DNA from: Magnetospirillum gryphiswaldense MSR-1 v2
Lineage (GTDB): Bacteria > Pseudomonadota > Alphaproteobacteria > Rhodospirillales > Magnetospirillaceae
NCBI RefSeq assembly: GCF_000513295.1
Contig: NC_023065.1
Span: 3,907,001-3,971,000, forward strand
DNA length: 64,000 nt
Direction of reading: 5' to 3'
The first letter of the stretch is position 1. Each line of letters opens with the position of its first letter. The notes below the pieces were generated by a model. That model was not told where the DNA came from. It made no database searches and was given only the letters and a program-made list of their open reading frames with translations. Below are positions 34,278-43,900 of this stretch, in pieces. Position numbers and translations under genes: made by a program.

Positions 34278-34314
34278 GCCCGCAAGCGGGCCCGTTCAGA
34301 CGCCACGCGGGCTT
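34278..34314 (+). repeat. 37-bp direct repeat, left copy
   Basis: The 37 bp starting GCCCGCAAGCGGGCCCG and ending CGCGGGCTT match positions 35207-35243 at 31 of 37 bases in the same orientation. Further short GCGCGAGG and CGCAAGCG words repeat around it. This 125-bp spacer between uup and the SPOR gene shows no gene. Confidence 0.7.
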
Positions 34315-34342
34315 ATGCGCGAGGCGCAGCCCGCAAGCGGTG

Positions 34343-35131
34343 TTACTCGCGCAGGCGCGAGCCGCATTCGTCCACCAGCTTGCCCAATTGCTTACAGATG
34401 GCGGCGCGTTCGGCCTCGTCGGCGGCCAAGCCGTACAGGCGGTACCATTTGCCTTTCTTGCCCAAATCAAACGGGGTGATCACCGGCTCCTGCTTGGCCA
34501 GGATCGACGATTTTTTCGCCAGGGCCTTCCAACCGGACTTGGCGGTCTGCTCGTTTTTATACGATGCCAGATAGACGATGCTGCGTTTGTCGGGGGCGGC
34601 CATCTTGGCCGGTTCGGGTTGCGGCGGCTCTACCTTTACCGGCTCGGGGGCGGGGGCCGGTTCGGGTGCCTTGGCCATCATCGCTTCAGCCGGCACCCGC
34701 TTCAGGGTCAGCGCCCAGTTGTTGACGCGGGTCATCAGGCTGCCATCGGCCATGCCCACATAGGCGCCGAAGGCTTCGCCGTCGCAGGTCACATCCATGA
34801 CCGGGCGCTTTTCGCCCGGCTTGGCGGCGGCGGCGGCGGCGCCGACGACGCTGGCGGCATCGGCTTCCCAGCCCATATAGACCGGCTTGGCACACGTGCG
34901 GCCCGCCGGGTCGCCGGCGCTGTTTTCATAAAGCGCCAGCTTTTGCCCGAGATAGGGCGATTTGTCGGTGCCGGTGGAGTCGACGGCCACAGCTTCGACC
35001 ACTTCCCACAGGCCACCCGGTGGGGTAACCATGCGCTTGGCCGGAGCCGAGGCCACGGGCTGCGGGTCGGAGGCACAGGCGCTTAACGCCAGACTGGCGG
35101 CGGCGGCGCAAATGACGGCAAGACGATTCAT
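34343..35131 (-). CDS. Lipoprotein with C-terminal SPOR domain
   Basis: A 262-residue predicted lipoprotein: signal peptide MNRLAVICAAAASLALSAC with lipobox LSAC and Cys19. The middle (about residues 20-160) is of unknown fold with several cysteines. A Pro/Glu/Ala-rich linker (APEPAPAPEPVKVEPPQP) leads to a SPOR-like domain of about 80 residues starting IVYLASYKNEQTAKSGW. SPOR domains bind denuded glycan strands, often at division sites, so an envelope role is likely. It is a single gene bordered on both sides by copies of a 37-bp repeat. Confidence 0.8.
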   Translation of the reverse strand: MNRLAVICAAAASLALSACASDPQPVASAPAKRMVTPPGGLWEVVEAVAVDSTGTDKSPYLGQKLALYENSAGDPAGRTCAKPVYMGWEADAASVVGAAAAAAKPGEKRPVMDVTCDGEAFGAYVGMADGSLMTRVNNWALTLKRVPAEAMMAKAPEPAPAPEPVKVEPPQPEPAKMAAPDKRSIVYLASYKNEQTAKSGWKALAKKSSILAKQEPVITPFDLGKKGKWYRLYGLAADEAERAAICKQLGKLVDECGSRLRE

Positions 35132-35206
35132 GCGATGGTCCCCTGTAACCCAACCCCAGGGCACTCTACGCCTTTCGGGTGGGTTGGGCAACTGGGCCGC
35201 AGGCCG

Positions 35207-35243
35207 GCCCGTGAACGGGCCCGCTCAAACGCCGCGCGGGCTT
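35207..35243 (+). repeat. 37-bp direct repeat, right copy
   Basis: The 37 bp starting GCCCGTGAACGGGCCCG and ending CGCGGGCTT form the second copy of the repeat at 34278-34314. The pair brackets the SPOR lipoprotein gene. The spacer 35132-35251 otherwise holds nothing recognisable. Confidence 0.7.
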
Positions 35244-35251
35244 GGTTTGTT

Positions 35252-36151
35252 TCAACGCCCGATCAGCAGCGTCGCCCAGCCATCGATGACGATACGTTCG
35301 CGCAGGCGCAGGCCTTGAGGTTCGTGCGCGCCCATGACCATGCGTTCCTGCCAATCCAGCAGGCCGGACAAGACGGCGACGCCGTCGGGGGCCAGATGGG
35401 CGGCCAGATCCTTGGCCATGCGCATCAACGGCTTGGCCAGGATGTTGGCGACGATGATGTCGAAGGGCTGGCCCTGTTTCAGCGCCCGATTGCGATAACC
35501 GTCGGAGACAACGCTGGTGAAACGGCTGCCGACGCCGTTCATGCGGGCATTGTTGGCGGCGACCTTGACGGCGCTGGGGTCGATGTCGGTGGCCAGCACG
35601 TCCACCGCCCACATCTTGGCCATGCCGATGCCCAAGATGCCCGAGCCGGCGCCCAAATCCAGCGGATGCAGGAAGCGGCGGCGCTTGCCAAGCTTGTCCA
35701 GCATGGTCAGGCAGCCGCGTGTGGTGGCGTGCTCGCCCGAGCCGAAGGCGGTGCCAGCATCCACCAGCAATTCGATGCGCCCGGTCGGCACCTTGCCGTC
35801 CCAATGGCTGCCACGGACGAAGAACCGCCCGGCATCGATGGGCGGGAAGTCGCGCAGGTTTTCCAAAACCCAATCCACATTGGGCAGGCGCTCGATTTCC
35901 AGCGCCGGCAGGTCGTGCCCGGTGGCGGCGGCGATGGCCGACAGCGCCGCGGTGATCTGGGCGCGGTCGGGCGGTGTGCGCGAATAGCCTTCCAGGTGCC
36001 ACAGGCAATCGCCGTCGGAAATGCCCGATTTGTCTTCCATGAACATGGTCACCGATTCGGCGAAGCGCTCGAACACCTCTTCAAAGGCATCCACCGCCTC
36101 GGGGGCGAGGACCAGACGCAGGTGCCAGATATCGGGGAAGACGATGGGCAT
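35252..36151 (-). CDS. prmA: Ribosomal protein L11 methyltransferase
   Basis: PrmA trimethylates ribosomal protein L11 using S-adenosylmethionine. The 299-residue protein has the SAM motif LDLGAGSGILGIGMAK, the preceding FGSGEHATTRGCLTML, and the catalytic NILAKPLMRM. The N-terminal substrate-recognition domain is present, so the length is normal. Its ATG follows the ParE toxin stop codon by 3 nt, and AAGGA within the parE end is its likely Shine-Dalgarno, so it appears co-translated with the toxin-antitoxin pair. Confidence 0.95.
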   Translation of the reverse strand: MPIVFPDIWHLRLVLAPEAVDAFEEVFERFAESVTMFMEDKSGISDGDCLWHLEGYSRTPPDRAQITAALSAIAAATGHDLPALEIERLPNVDWVLENLRDFPPIDAGRFFVRGSHWDGKVPTGRIELLVDAGTAFGSGEHATTRGCLTMLDKLGKRRRFLHPLDLGAGSGILGIGMAKMWAVDVLATDIDPSAVKVAANNARMNGVGSRFTSVVSDGYRNRALKQGQPFDIIVANILAKPLMRMAKDLAAHLAPDGVAVLSGLLDWQERMVMGAHEPQGLRLRERIVIDGWATLLIGR

Positions 36152-36154
36152 GAT

Positions 36155-36511
36155 TTATCCTTGTTGCAGGGCTTTGGCGAGATGCGGGGTCGGTTCCATG
36201 CGCTGGTGCAGCACGCGCAGGACGATCACGCCTTGCGTTTCATCCGACAGCGTTCCGACTTGGTAATACAGACAATGGGACGCGGCGCCGGTTTTACCCG
36301 CCGCCAGTTCCAAATGGAACAGGCGAATGCCGGGCAGCAGATCGGAACGGTCGAGCGAGCCGGGACGCTCCGCATCCTCTCCCAGCAGGGCTTGGGCGGT
36401 GTCGAACAAGGCGGCGTACCGCCGTAATTGCCGGCTGCCGAACTGGTCGTTGGTCTGGCGCAGGACGTCGCGCACATCCTGTTGGGCCAGTTCGGTGAAT
36501 TCGACGATCAT
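36155..36511 (-). CDS. ParE/RelE-superfamily toxin
   Basis: A 118-residue protein of the ParE/RelE fold. It begins MIVEFTELAQQDVRDVLRQT and contains LLPGIRLFHLELAA and VIVLRVLHQRMEP, the VLRVLHxRM end being typical of ParE. ParE toxins usually poison DNA gyrase. The gene overlaps the antitoxin gene by 4 nt (ATGA) and ends 3 nt before prmA. The RLFHLE and SHCLYYQV segments match the usual strand pattern, so it looks intact. Confidence 0.88.
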   Translation of the reverse strand: MIVEFTELAQQDVRDVLRQTNDQFGSRQLRRYAALFDTAQALLGEDAERPGSLDRSDLLPGIRLFHLELAAGKTGAASHCLYYQVGTLSDETQGVIVLRVLHQRMEPTPHLAKALQQG

Positions 36512-36771
36512 TCCCGGTGGCGGGCGGCAACTTGTTCGGCGATCTCGGCGACGCTGATTCGGGACAGGCGCCCGGCTTCGGCATCGTCCAGGCCCAACTG
36601 GATTTCCCGGCGCAGGATGGCAATGCGTTCCTGCTCCGCCGCCCGTTCGCGGCGCAGCAGGCGCAGGGCATCGCGCACCACCTCGCTGGCGCTGGCATAA
36701 TCACCGCCGGAAACCTCGGCCTCGACAAAGGCCATCATCTCGGCCGGCAGGCTGACATTCATGGTCGCCAT
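36508..36771 (-). CDS. ParD-type ribbon-helix-helix antitoxin
   Basis: An 87-residue antitoxin beginning MATMNVSLPAEMMAFVEAEV, with SEVVRDALRLLRRE as the second helix of the ribbon-helix-helix DNA-binding domain. The C-terminal third, rich in Glu and Arg, would wrap the toxin. AAGGG lies upstream of the ATG; a second in-frame ATG is three codons later. A perfect palindrome at 36787-36803, 16 bp before the gene, is the likely operator for autoregulation. Confidence 0.9.
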   Translation of the reverse strand: MATMNVSLPAEMMAFVEAEVSGGDYASASEVVRDALRLLRRERAAEQERIAILRREIQLGLDDAEAGRLSRISVAEIAEQVAARHRE

Positions 36772-36786
36772 GATCGGGCACCCTTA

Positions 36787-36803
36787 TTGGCAAATTTTGC
36801 CAA
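36787..36803. promoter_or_regulatory. Palindromic operator upstream of parDE
   Basis: TTGGCAAATTTTGCCAA is a perfect 17-bp palindrome (8-bp arms around one T). It lies in the 36-bp gap between the end of uvrD and the start of parD, exactly where a ParD operator is expected. Confidence 0.7.
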
Positions 36804-36807
36804 AGTA

Positions 36808-39045
36808 TCACGCCGGCTCGACGAAACTGTCCAGCACCTTCTTGGTGCCGGCTTTGTCGAAATTGATCTCCAGCTTGTCGCCATCCACCGCCAGCACCGT
36901 GCCGCCGCCGAATTTCTGGTGGAATACCCGCTCGCCCACGTCGAAATCGCTGGTGCGTTCCTTGGGGGCGATGGCCCAGGCGCCCGGCCCCTTCGGCTTG
37001 GCCGGCTGCGACCACGAGCCCATCAGGCCGCGTTCGGCCTGGACCTCCACGTGACCAGCGGGCAGTTCGTCGAGGAAGCGGCTGGGCAGGGCGCTTTGCC
37101 ACTGGTTGTAGATGCGGCGATTGGCGGCGAAGGTGACCAGCACCCGTTTGCGCGCTCGGGTCAGACCGACATAGGCGAGGCGGCGTTCCTCTTCCAATCC
37201 CGCATTGCCGCCCTCGTCCATGGCGCGCTGGTGCGGGAACACCCCTTCCTCCCAGCCGGGCAGGAAGATGTTGTCGAATTCCAGCCCCTTGGCCCCGTGC
37301 AGGGTCATGATGGTGACCTTGTCGACACCGTCCCGTTGGTCGTTTTCCATGACCAGGGCCACGTGTTCGAGGAAGCTTTGCAGGTTTTCGTAATCGGATA
37401 GCGCCCGCACCAGTTCCTTCAGGTTTTCCACCCGGCCCGGCGCCTCTGGGGTTTTGTCGTTCTTCCACATTTCCACATAGCCGGATTCGTCCAGCACCAT
37501 CTCGGCCAATTCAGGGTGCGGCAGATCGTCCAGCAGGCTGCGCCAGCGCAGCACGTCGTCGCAGAACTTGGAGAGCGCGCCGCGCGGCTTGGGCTTCAAT
37601 TCGTCAGTTTCCACCAGCAGGCGGGCGGCCTCGAACAGCGGGAAGGCTCGGGCCCGGGCCACCGCGTGCACCGCTTGCAGGGCGGCGTCACCCAAGCCGC
37701 GCTTGGGCAGATTGACGATACGCTCGAAGGCCAGCCCGTCATCGGGCGAGTTGATCAGCCGCAGATAGGCCAGGGCGTCGCGGATTTCCTGGCGTTCATA
37801 AAAGCGTGGGCCGCCGATGACCCGATAGGGGATGCCGGTGGTGATCAGGCGTTCCTCGAACTCGCGGGTCTGGAAGCCGGCGCGGACCAAAATGGCCATG
37901 CTGGCGGCGCTTTCGCCCCGGCGCTGCAAGGTCTCGATTTCCTCGATGACCACGCGGGCTTCTTCCGGGCCGTCCCAGACACCGCGCACGCGGACCTTTT
38001 CGATCTCGCTCGCCTCGTGCTTGAGGCCGGGGCGCAGGGTCTTGCCCAGGCGGTCGGCATTGTTGGCGATCAGGGCGCTGGCGGCGGCCAGGATATGGGG
38101 GGTGGAGCGGTAATTGCTTTCCAGCCGCACCACCGCCGCGCCGGGGAAGTCGCGCTCGAATTTCAGGATGTTGCCGACCTCGGCCCCGCGCCACGAATAG
38201 ATGCTTTGGTCGTCGTCGCCGACGCAGCAGATGTTCTTGTGCTTTTGCGCCAACAGCCGCAGCCACAGATATTGCGCCACGTTGGTGTCCTGGTACTCGT
38301 CCACCAGGATATAGCGGAACTGCTCCTGATAATGGGCCAGGGCGTCGGGATGGGATAAAAACAAGGTCAGGCAATGCAGCAGAAGATCGCCGAAATCGGC
38401 GGCGTTCAGGGTCAGCAGCCGTTCCTGGTACAGGCGATAAAGCTGCCCGGCGCGGCCGCCGGCCAGATCGCCGGCCAGATCGGCGCCGATCTTGTCCGGG
38501 GTCAGGCCGCGATCCTTCCAGCGTTGGATCGCCCCCATCAGCGATTGCGCCGGCCATTTCTTGTTGTCGATATGCTCGGCTTCCATCACCTGCTTCAACA
38601 GCCGCAACTGGTCGTCGGCATCGAGGATGGTGAAGTTGGATTTCAGCCCCACCGCCTCGGCATGGCGGCGCAGGATGCGCACGCACAGGGAGTGGAAGGT
38701 GCCCAGCCATAATTGTTCAGCCACCGGGCCGACCATATGGGCGACGCGGTCCTTCATCTCACGCGCCGCCTTGTTGGTGAAGGTCACCGCCAGGATCTGC
38801 CACGGCTGCGCCCGCCGCCCGGCCAGGATCTGCGCCAGCCGGCTGGTCAGCACCCTTGTCTTGCCGGTGCCGGCCCCCGACAGCACCAGCACCGGGCCTT
38901 CGGTGGTGGTCACCGCCTGATGCTGTTCGGGGTTCAGGCCGATCAGCCAGGGGGCATCGGCGGGGACGGGCGCCGGACCGCCGCGACGGGGGGCGGGCTG
39001 GAACGGATCGGGGATGTCGTCGTCAAGGGCGAAGGGATCAGTCAT
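36808..39045 (-). CDS. uvrD: UvrD/PcrA-type DNA helicase II
   Basis: A 745-residue superfamily 1A helicase for nucleotide-excision and mismatch repair and for clearing replication blocks. It has Walker A GAGTGKTRVLTSR, the motif VTFTNKAAREMKDR, Walker B VDEYQDTN, GDDDQSIYSWRGAE, and the late motifs TIMTLHGAKGLEF and AYVGLTRARKR. The C-terminal tail DVGERVFHQKFGGGTV is the Tudor-like RNA-polymerase-contacting module seen in PcrA/UvrD. It has an extra N-terminal Pro/Asp-rich stretch of about 30 residues. The ATG lacks a clear Shine-Dalgarno. Confidence 0.96.
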   Translation of the reverse strand: MTDPFALDDDIPDPFQPAPRRGGPAPVPADAPWLIGLNPEQHQAVTTTEGPVLVLSGAGTGKTRVLTSRLAQILAGRRAQPWQILAVTFTNKAAREMKDRVAHMVGPVAEQLWLGTFHSLCVRILRRHAEAVGLKSNFTILDADDQLRLLKQVMEAEHIDNKKWPAQSLMGAIQRWKDRGLTPDKIGADLAGDLAGGRAGQLYRLYQERLLTLNAADFGDLLLHCLTLFLSHPDALAHYQEQFRYILVDEYQDTNVAQYLWLRLLAQKHKNICCVGDDDQSIYSWRGAEVGNILKFERDFPGAAVVRLESNYRSTPHILAAASALIANNADRLGKTLRPGLKHEASEIEKVRVRGVWDGPEEARVVIEEIETLQRRGESAASMAILVRAGFQTREFEERLITTGIPYRVIGGPRFYERQEIRDALAYLRLINSPDDGLAFERIVNLPKRGLGDAALQAVHAVARARAFPLFEAARLLVETDELKPKPRGALSKFCDDVLRWRSLLDDLPHPELAEMVLDESGYVEMWKNDKTPEAPGRVENLKELVRALSDYENLQSFLEHVALVMENDQRDGVDKVTIMTLHGAKGLEFDNIFLPGWEEGVFPHQRAMDEGGNAGLEEERRLAYVGLTRARKRVLVTFAANRRIYNQWQSALPSRFLDELPAGHVEVQAERGLMGSWSQPAKPKGPGAWAIAPKERTSDFDVGERVFHQKFGGGTVLAVDGDKLEINFDKAGTKKVLDSFVEPA

Positions 39046-39137
39046 GGCATGGGACTATAACGAGAACTTTCGCCGAAAACAGCGGCAATTTGCGGCAAGG
39101 ATTGCAATTTCGCCCCTGAATCCTTAAGTATCGCGCC

Positions 39138-40280
39138 ATGAACGACAGCAGCCAAAAAACCAACCTGATCGGGCTTTCGCGCGACCAATTGACCGCCGAA
39201 ATGGCGTCCATCGGCGAGAAGCCGTTTCGCGCCAAGCAGCTGTGGCATTGGCTGTACAATCGCGGCGAAACCGATTTCCTCAAGATGACCTCGATTTCCA
39301 AGGTCATGCAGGAACGGCTGGCCGAACGCTACGTGGTGCGCCGCCCGCTGGTCGAGCGCGAACTGACCAGCGTCGACACCACCCGCAAATGGCTGCTGAA
39401 GTTCGACGACGGCAACGAGGCGGAAACCGTCTACATCCCCGATGAAGACGAGCAGCGCGGTGCCGTGTGCATTTCGTCGCAGGTGGGCTGTACCCTGACC
39501 TGCAAGTTCTGCCATACCGGCACCCAATTGCTGGTGCGCAACCTGACCGCCGCCGAAATCGTCGGCCAGTTCATGCTGGCGCGCGATTCTTACGGCGAAT
39601 GGCCGACGCCCGACGACACCACCCGGTTGCTGTCCAACATCGTCATGATGGGCATGGGCGAGCCGCTTTACAATTTCGACAACGTCGCCACCGCGCTCAA
39701 GATCATCATGGACGGCGAGGGCATCGGCATCTCGCGCCGTCGCATCACGCTGTCCACCTCGGGCGTGGTGCCGATGATGGGCCGGGCCGGGGCCGAGTTG
39801 GGGGTCAATCTGGCCATCTCGTTGCACGCCGTCACCGACGAAGTGCGCAACCAGATCATGCCCATCAACAAGAAATATCCGCTGAAGGAATTGATGCAGG
39901 CTTGCCGCGATTATCCCGGCGCCTCCAACGCCCGGCGCATCACCTTTGAATACGTCATGCTGAAGGGTATCAACGACAGCTTGGCCGATGCGCGGGAATT
40001 GCTGCGTCTGGTCAAGGGGCTGCCGGCCAAGTTCAACCTGATCCCGTTCAATCCGTGGCCGGGCTCGGACTACGAATGTTCGTCCATGCGGGACATCCGC
40101 GCCTTTTCCGACCTGATCCAGGATAACGGCTATTCCGCCCCCATCCGCAAGTCGCGTGGGGCCGACATCCTGGCCGCCTGCGGCCAGTTGCGCTCGGAAA
40201 GCCAGCGGCAGAAATGCTCGCGTCTGAACGAGCGGGTGGCGGCGGGCATCGCCGACGACCACCACATCCCGGCTGCTTAA
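39138..40280 (+). CDS. rlmN: 23S rRNA/tRNA adenine-C2 methyltransferase
   Basis: A radical-SAM enzyme that methylates A2503 of 23S rRNA and A37 of some tRNAs. The Fe-S cluster motif is CTLTCKFC (Cys118, 122, 125). The partner Cys near the C terminus lies in [10 protein letters not shown], needed for the methyl-transfer mechanism. The segment [11 protein letters not shown] near the N terminus and [12 protein letters not shown] are typical. It is divergent from uvrD, 92 bp apart, and ends against argB with a shared terminator. Confidence 0.96.
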   Translation: MNDSSQKTNLIGLSRDQLTAEMASIGEKPFRAKQLWHWLYNRGETDFLKMTSISKVMQERLAERYVVRRPLVERELTSVDTTRKWLLKFDDGNEAETVYIPDEDEQRGAVCISSQVGCTLTCKFCHTGTQLLVRNLTAAEIVGQFMLARDSYGEWPTPDDTTRLLSNIVMMGMGEPLYNFDNVATALKIIMDGEGIGISRRRITLSTSGVVPMMGRAGAELGVNLAISLHAVTDEVRNQIMPINKKYPLKELMQACRDYPGASNARRITFEYVMLKGINDSLADARELLRLVKGLPAKFNLIPFNPWPGSDYECSSMRDIRAFSDLIQDNGYSAPIRKSRGADILAACGQLRSESQRQKCSRLNERVAAGIADDHHIPAA

Positions 40281-40286
40281 ACAAAA

Positions 40287-40312
40287 CGGCGGTCCCCGCC
40301 AAGGGACCGCCG
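40287..40312. terminator. Bidirectional terminator between rlmN and argB
   Basis: CGGCGGTCCC (40287-40296) and GGGACCGCCG (40303-40312) form a 10-bp perfect stem with a 6-nt loop. CTTTCG follows on the plus strand and TTTTGTTT on the minus strand. Confidence 0.85.
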
Positions 40313-40318
40313 CTTTCG

Positions 40319-41239
40319 TCAATCGGCCTTGATCAAGGTGCCGACGCCGTGGGGGGTGAACAATTCCAGCAGCACCGCGTGCGGTACCCGTCCGTCCAGG
40401 ATGACGGCGGCTTCCACGCCCTGGGTGACCGCTTCCAGGCAGGTTTCCACCTTGGGAATCATGCCGCCGGAAATGGTGCCGTCGGCGATGTAGCCGGCCA
40501 CTTGGCTGGCGGTCATTTCCGGGATCAGATTGCCGGCCTTGTCGAGCACGCCGGGCACGTCGGTCAGCATGATCATGCGCCGGGCGTTGGTGGCGGCGGC
40601 GATGGCGCCGGCGGCGGTGTCGGCGTTGATGTTGAAGGTCTCGCCCGCATTGCCCATGCCCACCGGCGCGATCACCGGGATGACGTCGGTCTGCTGGAAC
40701 ACGTCGAGGATATGCGGGGTGATTTCCGCCGGTTCGCCGACGAAGCCCAAATCCAGAATCTTCTCGATATTGGAATCCGGGTCTTTCTTGGTGCGGCGCA
40801 GCTTGCGGGCGCGGATCAGGTGGCCGTCCTTGCCCGACAGGCCGACGGCGAAACCGCCGGCTTCGTTGATGGCCGAGACGATCTGCTTGTTGATCTTGCC
40901 CGACAAGATCATCTCCACCACCTCGACGGTGGCTTCGTCGGTGTAGCGCAGGCCGTCGACGCGCGGGGTCTGGATGTCCAGGCGCTTCAGCATGACGTCG
41001 ATCTGCGGGCCGCCGCCATGGACCACCACCGGATTGACGCCCACTTGCTTCAACAGCACGATGTCGCGGGCGAACAGACGGGCCAGATCGTCGGATTCCA
41101 TGGCGTGGCCGCCGAACTTGATGACCACGGTCTCGTCCGAATACTGACGCATGAACGGCAGCGATTCCGACAGGGTCTTGGCCCGCTCCAGCCAGGCGGC
41201 GCGGTCTTGCAGGATGTCGGGAGTCTCAGGCGTGGTCAT
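40319..41239 (-). CDS. argB: Acetylglutamate kinase
   Basis: The kinase phosphorylates N-acetylglutamate in arginine synthesis and is often arginine-inhibited. The 306-residue protein has [24 protein letters not shown] (substrate and ATP glycine loops), the acetylglutamate site [15 protein letters not shown], and [14 protein letters not shown]. The N-terminal helix of about 25 residues is the type found in arginine-sensitive hexameric enzymes (inference). Its start overlaps the engB stop by 4 nt. It is the last gene of the rpmH-argB operon. Confidence 0.96.
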   Translation of the reverse strand: MTTPETPDILQDRAAWLERAKTLSESLPFMRQYSDETVVIKFGGHAMESDDLARLFARDIVLLKQVGVNPVVVHGGGPQIDVMLKRLDIQTPRVDGLRYTDEATVEVVEMILSGKINKQIVSAINEAGGFAVGLSGKDGHLIRARKLRRTKKDPDSNIEKILDLGFVGEPAEITPHILDVFQQTDVIPVIAPVGMGNAGETFNINADTAAGAIAAATNARRMIMLTDVPGVLDKAGNLIPEMTASQVAGYIADGTISGGMIPKVETCLEAVTQGVEAAVILDGRVPHAVLLELFTPHGVGTLIKAD

Positions 41240-41901
41240 GGTGCCGTCTCCGGGTTGGCCAATTGCAGGATTTCAGCCCTCAGCTCGGGGATGCCGATGC
41301 CCTTTTCCGAGCTGGTCAGGATCAAGGTGGGATAGGCGGCGACGCGTTTGGAAATCTCGGCCTGGGTGCGTTCCTGCACCGCCTTGACTTCCGCCGCGTT
41401 CAGCTTGTCGATCTTGGTCAGCACCACCTGATAGACCACCGCCGCCTTGTCCAGCATGTCCATCATCTCGCGGTCGTTGTCCTTGAGGCCGTGGCGCGAA
41501 TCCACCAAGAGGATGCAGCGGCGCAGGGTCGGGCGACCGCGCAGGAAGCCCTTGATCAGCCGGGTCCAGGCATCGACCTTGTCCTTGGGCGCGCTGGCGA
41601 AGCCGTAACCGGGCATGTCCACCAGGATCAGGCGGCCATTGACGTCGAAGAAGTTGAGCTCTTGCGTCCGCCCCGGCGTGTTCGAGGTGCGGGCCACCGT
41701 CGAACGTCCGCACAGCGCATTGATGAGCGAGCTTTTACCAACGTTGGAGCGCCCGGCGAAGGCCAGTTCCGGCAGACCGAAGGGCGGCAGGGTTTCCAGG
41801 TCGACGGCACCACGCATGAAGGTGATGTCGCGGGCGAACAGCAGACGACCGGCCTCGATCAGGCCGGCCGTCGCCGCGTCGTTTTCAGCCCCGGCGTTCA
41901 G
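41236..41901 (-). CDS. engB: Ribosome-biogenesis GTP-binding protein EngB (YsxC/YihA)
   Basis: EngB is a small GTPase for large-subunit assembly. It has the P-loop [18 protein letters not shown], the switch region [13 protein letters not shown]3 DMPGYGFA and G4 TKIDK. Starting at the first ATG (41817) would leave out the family's conserved N-terminal segment, seen here upstream as [13 protein letters not shown]. No ATG, GTG or TTG lies between an upstream stop and that segment. A CTG at 41901 overlaps the yidC stop as CTGA, the same 4-nt overlap used by every other junction from rnpA to argB, so I favour CTG as the start (222 residues in frame). If CTG is not used the gene is 41236-41817. Confidence 0.9.
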   Translation of the reverse strand: MNAGAENDAATAGLIEAGRLLFARDITFMRGAVDLETLPPFGLPELAFAGRSNVGKSSLINALCGRSTVARTSNTPGRTQELNFFDVNGRLILVDMPGYGFASAPKDKVDAWTRLIKGFLRGRPTLRRCILLVDSRHGLKDNDREMMDMLDKAAVVYQVVLTKIDKLNAAEVKAVQERTQAEISKRVAAYPTLILTSSEKGIGIPELRAEILQLANPETAP

Positions 41902-43625
41902 GGCTTGACCCCGTACTTACGCATGATCACCCATTGCTGCGCGATGGACAGGATGTTGGACCACGCCCAGTAGATCACCAGACCGGCGGCGAACTGGCCG
42001 AGCATGAAGGTGAAGACCACCGGCAGGAACATCATCATCTTGGCTTGGACCGGATCAAGCGGCTGCGGGTTCAGCTTCTGTTGCAGCCACATGGTGGCGC
42101 CCATGATCAAGGGCCAGACGCCGATATGCAGGAAGGCCGGCAGATACAAGGCCGGGTCCCAGGGGATCAGGCCGAACAGGTTCATGATGGTGGTGGGGTC
42201 TTGGGCCGACAGATCCTTGATCCAGCCATAGAACGGCGCATGGCGCATTTCGATGGCGACGAACAGAACCTTGTAGAGGGCGAAGAACACCGGAATCTGG
42301 ATCAGGATGGGCAGGCAGCCGGAGACCGGATTGACCTTTTCCTTCTTGTAAAGGGCCATCATCTCCTGTTGCAGGCGCACCTTGTCGTCGCCGAAGCGTT
42401 CCTGCAGCGCTTTGACCTGCGGCTGCAACAGCTTCATCTTGCTCATGGAGGCGTAGGACTTGTTGGCCAAGGGGAACATGATGCCCTTGATCAGCACGGT
42501 CAGGGCCAGGATGGCCAGACCCATGTTGCCCAGGCCGGAATTCATCATCTTGAGCAGATAGAAGAACGGCTTGGTCAGGAAGTAGAACCAGCCGAAATCG
42601 ATGGCCAGATCGAAACGCTCGACCCCGAACTTTTCGGTGTAATGGTCGAGCAGCGACACCAGCTTGGCGCCGGCGAACAGATGGAAGGTGGTCTCGGCGG
42701 CGGCACCGGGGGCGACGACCTTGGCCGCGCCGGTGAAATCCACCTGATAGCGGTCGGCATTGTCGGCGCGCTGATGAACGAAACGACCGGTCAGCTCTTC
42801 CTTCTGGTCGGGGACCAGGGCGGTCAGCCAGTACTTGTCGGTGATGCCGATCCAGCCGCCGGTGGTCTTGTTGCGCTCGGTCGACAGCTTCTTCAGGTCG
42901 TCGTACTTGTGTTCCTTCAAGGTGCCGTCGAACACGCCGAGCGGGCCTTCATGCAGGATGTACATGCCCTCGGTCTTGGGCGTGCCGGTGCGCGAGATCA
43001 GGCCGAAGGGGTGCAGGGTGACCGGCTTGGTGCCGTAATTCTCCACCCGCTGGGCGATCTGGAACATGTAGTTTTCGTCGACGCTGACGGTGCGGACGAA
43101 GCGCAACCCGTCGCCGTTGTCCCAATTCAGCACCACAGTGCTGCCGGGCGACAATTCGTTGCCTTGGGCCACGCTCCACACCGTGTCGGGGCCGGGGGTC
43201 TTGATGCCGGCATCCACCGGCACCCAGCCGAATTCGGCGTGATAGGGGTGGGCGGCGCCGGTGGGCGACAGCAGCTCGATTTCCTTGGAGGTCGGATCGG
43301 CGGTCTCGTGATAACCGGCCAGGGTCAGATCATCCAGGCGGGCGCCGGTCACCGATAGCGAGCCATGCAATGTGGGGGTGTTGATGCGGATGCGCTTGGC
43401 CGTGGCCAAAGCATCGGTCCGGCTTTTCACCGCCATTTGGGCGGCGGTCTGGACCGGGGCGGGCACGACGGCATCGCCGCTGGTGGGTACCGGCGGGGTG
43501 CCGGCGGCGGTGGTCGCCGGGGCGCTTTCCGGCGCCGGAGTCTTGGAGGGGAACAACCACTGGAACCCGAACAGGATCAGGACCGAGAGGGCAATGGCGA
43601 GAAACAGGTTGCGCTGTTCGTTCAT
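41898..43625 (-). CDS. yidC: Membrane protein insertase YidC
   Basis: YidC inserts and folds inner-membrane proteins with or without SecYEG. The 575-residue protein has an N-terminal anchor ([19 protein letters not shown]), a large periplasmic domain typical of Gram-negative YidC, and the five-helix core starting at about residue 350. The core contains [20 protein letters not shown], the cytoplasmic coil [20 protein letters not shown] and [20 protein letters not shown]. The ATG overlaps yidD by 4 nt. Confidence 0.97.
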   Translation of the reverse strand: MNEQRNLFLAIALSVLILFGFQWLFPSKTPAPESAPATTAAGTPPVPTSGDAVVPAPVQTAAQMAVKSRTDALATAKRIRINTPTLHGSLSVTGARLDDLTLAGYHETADPTSKEIELLSPTGAAHPYHAEFGWVPVDAGIKTPGPDTVWSVAQGNELSPGSTVVLNWDNGDGLRFVRTVSVDENYMFQIAQRVENYGTKPVTLHPFGLISRTGTPKTEGMYILHEGPLGVFDGTLKEHKYDDLKKLSTERNKTTGGWIGITDKYWLTALVPDQKEELTGRFVHQRADNADRYQVDFTGAAKVVAPGAAAETTFHLFAGAKLVSLLDHYTEKFGVERFDLAIDFGWFYFLTKPFFYLLKMMNSGLGNMGLAILALTVLIKGIMFPLANKSYASMSKMKLLQPQVKALQERFGDDKVRLQQEMMALYKKEKVNPVSGCLPILIQIPVFFALYKVLFVAIEMRHAPFYGWIKDLSAQDPTTIMNLFGLIPWDPALYLPAFLHIGVWPLIMGATMWLQQKLNPQPLDPVQAKMMMFLPVVFTFMLGQFAAGLVIYWAWSNILSIAQQWVIMRKYGVKP

Positions 43626-43900
43626 GGCGTCCTATCCGAAGGCCGGGACGGATCATCGCCGCCGCAGGCCTTGCACTTCGGTTCGGGGACTGGATCATAG
43701 CCCCCATCGTTCCAGGGATGACACCGGCACACCCGCGTCACCGCCAGCCATGTCCCCCTGACCGCCCCGTGCTTGGCCAATGCCTGGAGGGCATAGGCGG
43801 AACACGAAGGGGTGAAGCGGCAACTCGGCGGCAGCACCGGCGAGATCAGCAGCTGGTAGGCGCGGACCAGCCCCGTCAGCAGCCACGCCACGGGACTCAT
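43622..43900 (-). CDS. yidD: Membrane protein insertion efficiency factor YidD
   Basis: A 92-residue protein of the UPF0161/YidD family, which assists YidC-dependent insertion. It contains the family core [20 protein letters not shown] and [17 protein letters not shown]. The C-terminal tail carries two more cysteines (KCKACGG). It overlaps rnpA and yidC by 4 nt on each side. Confidence 0.95.
   Translation of the reverse strand: MSPVAWLLTGLVRAYQLLISPVLPPSCRFTPSCSAYALQALAKHGAVRGTWLAVTRVCRCHPWNDGGYDPVPEPKCKACGGDDPSRPSDRTP

Noticed and set aside
34195-34470. Small minus-strand frame between uup and the SPOR gene
   Set aside because: It covers repetitive GCGCGAGG/CGCAAGCG sequence and the end of the SPOR gene in another frame; it has no Shine-Dalgarno and its composition follows the repeats.
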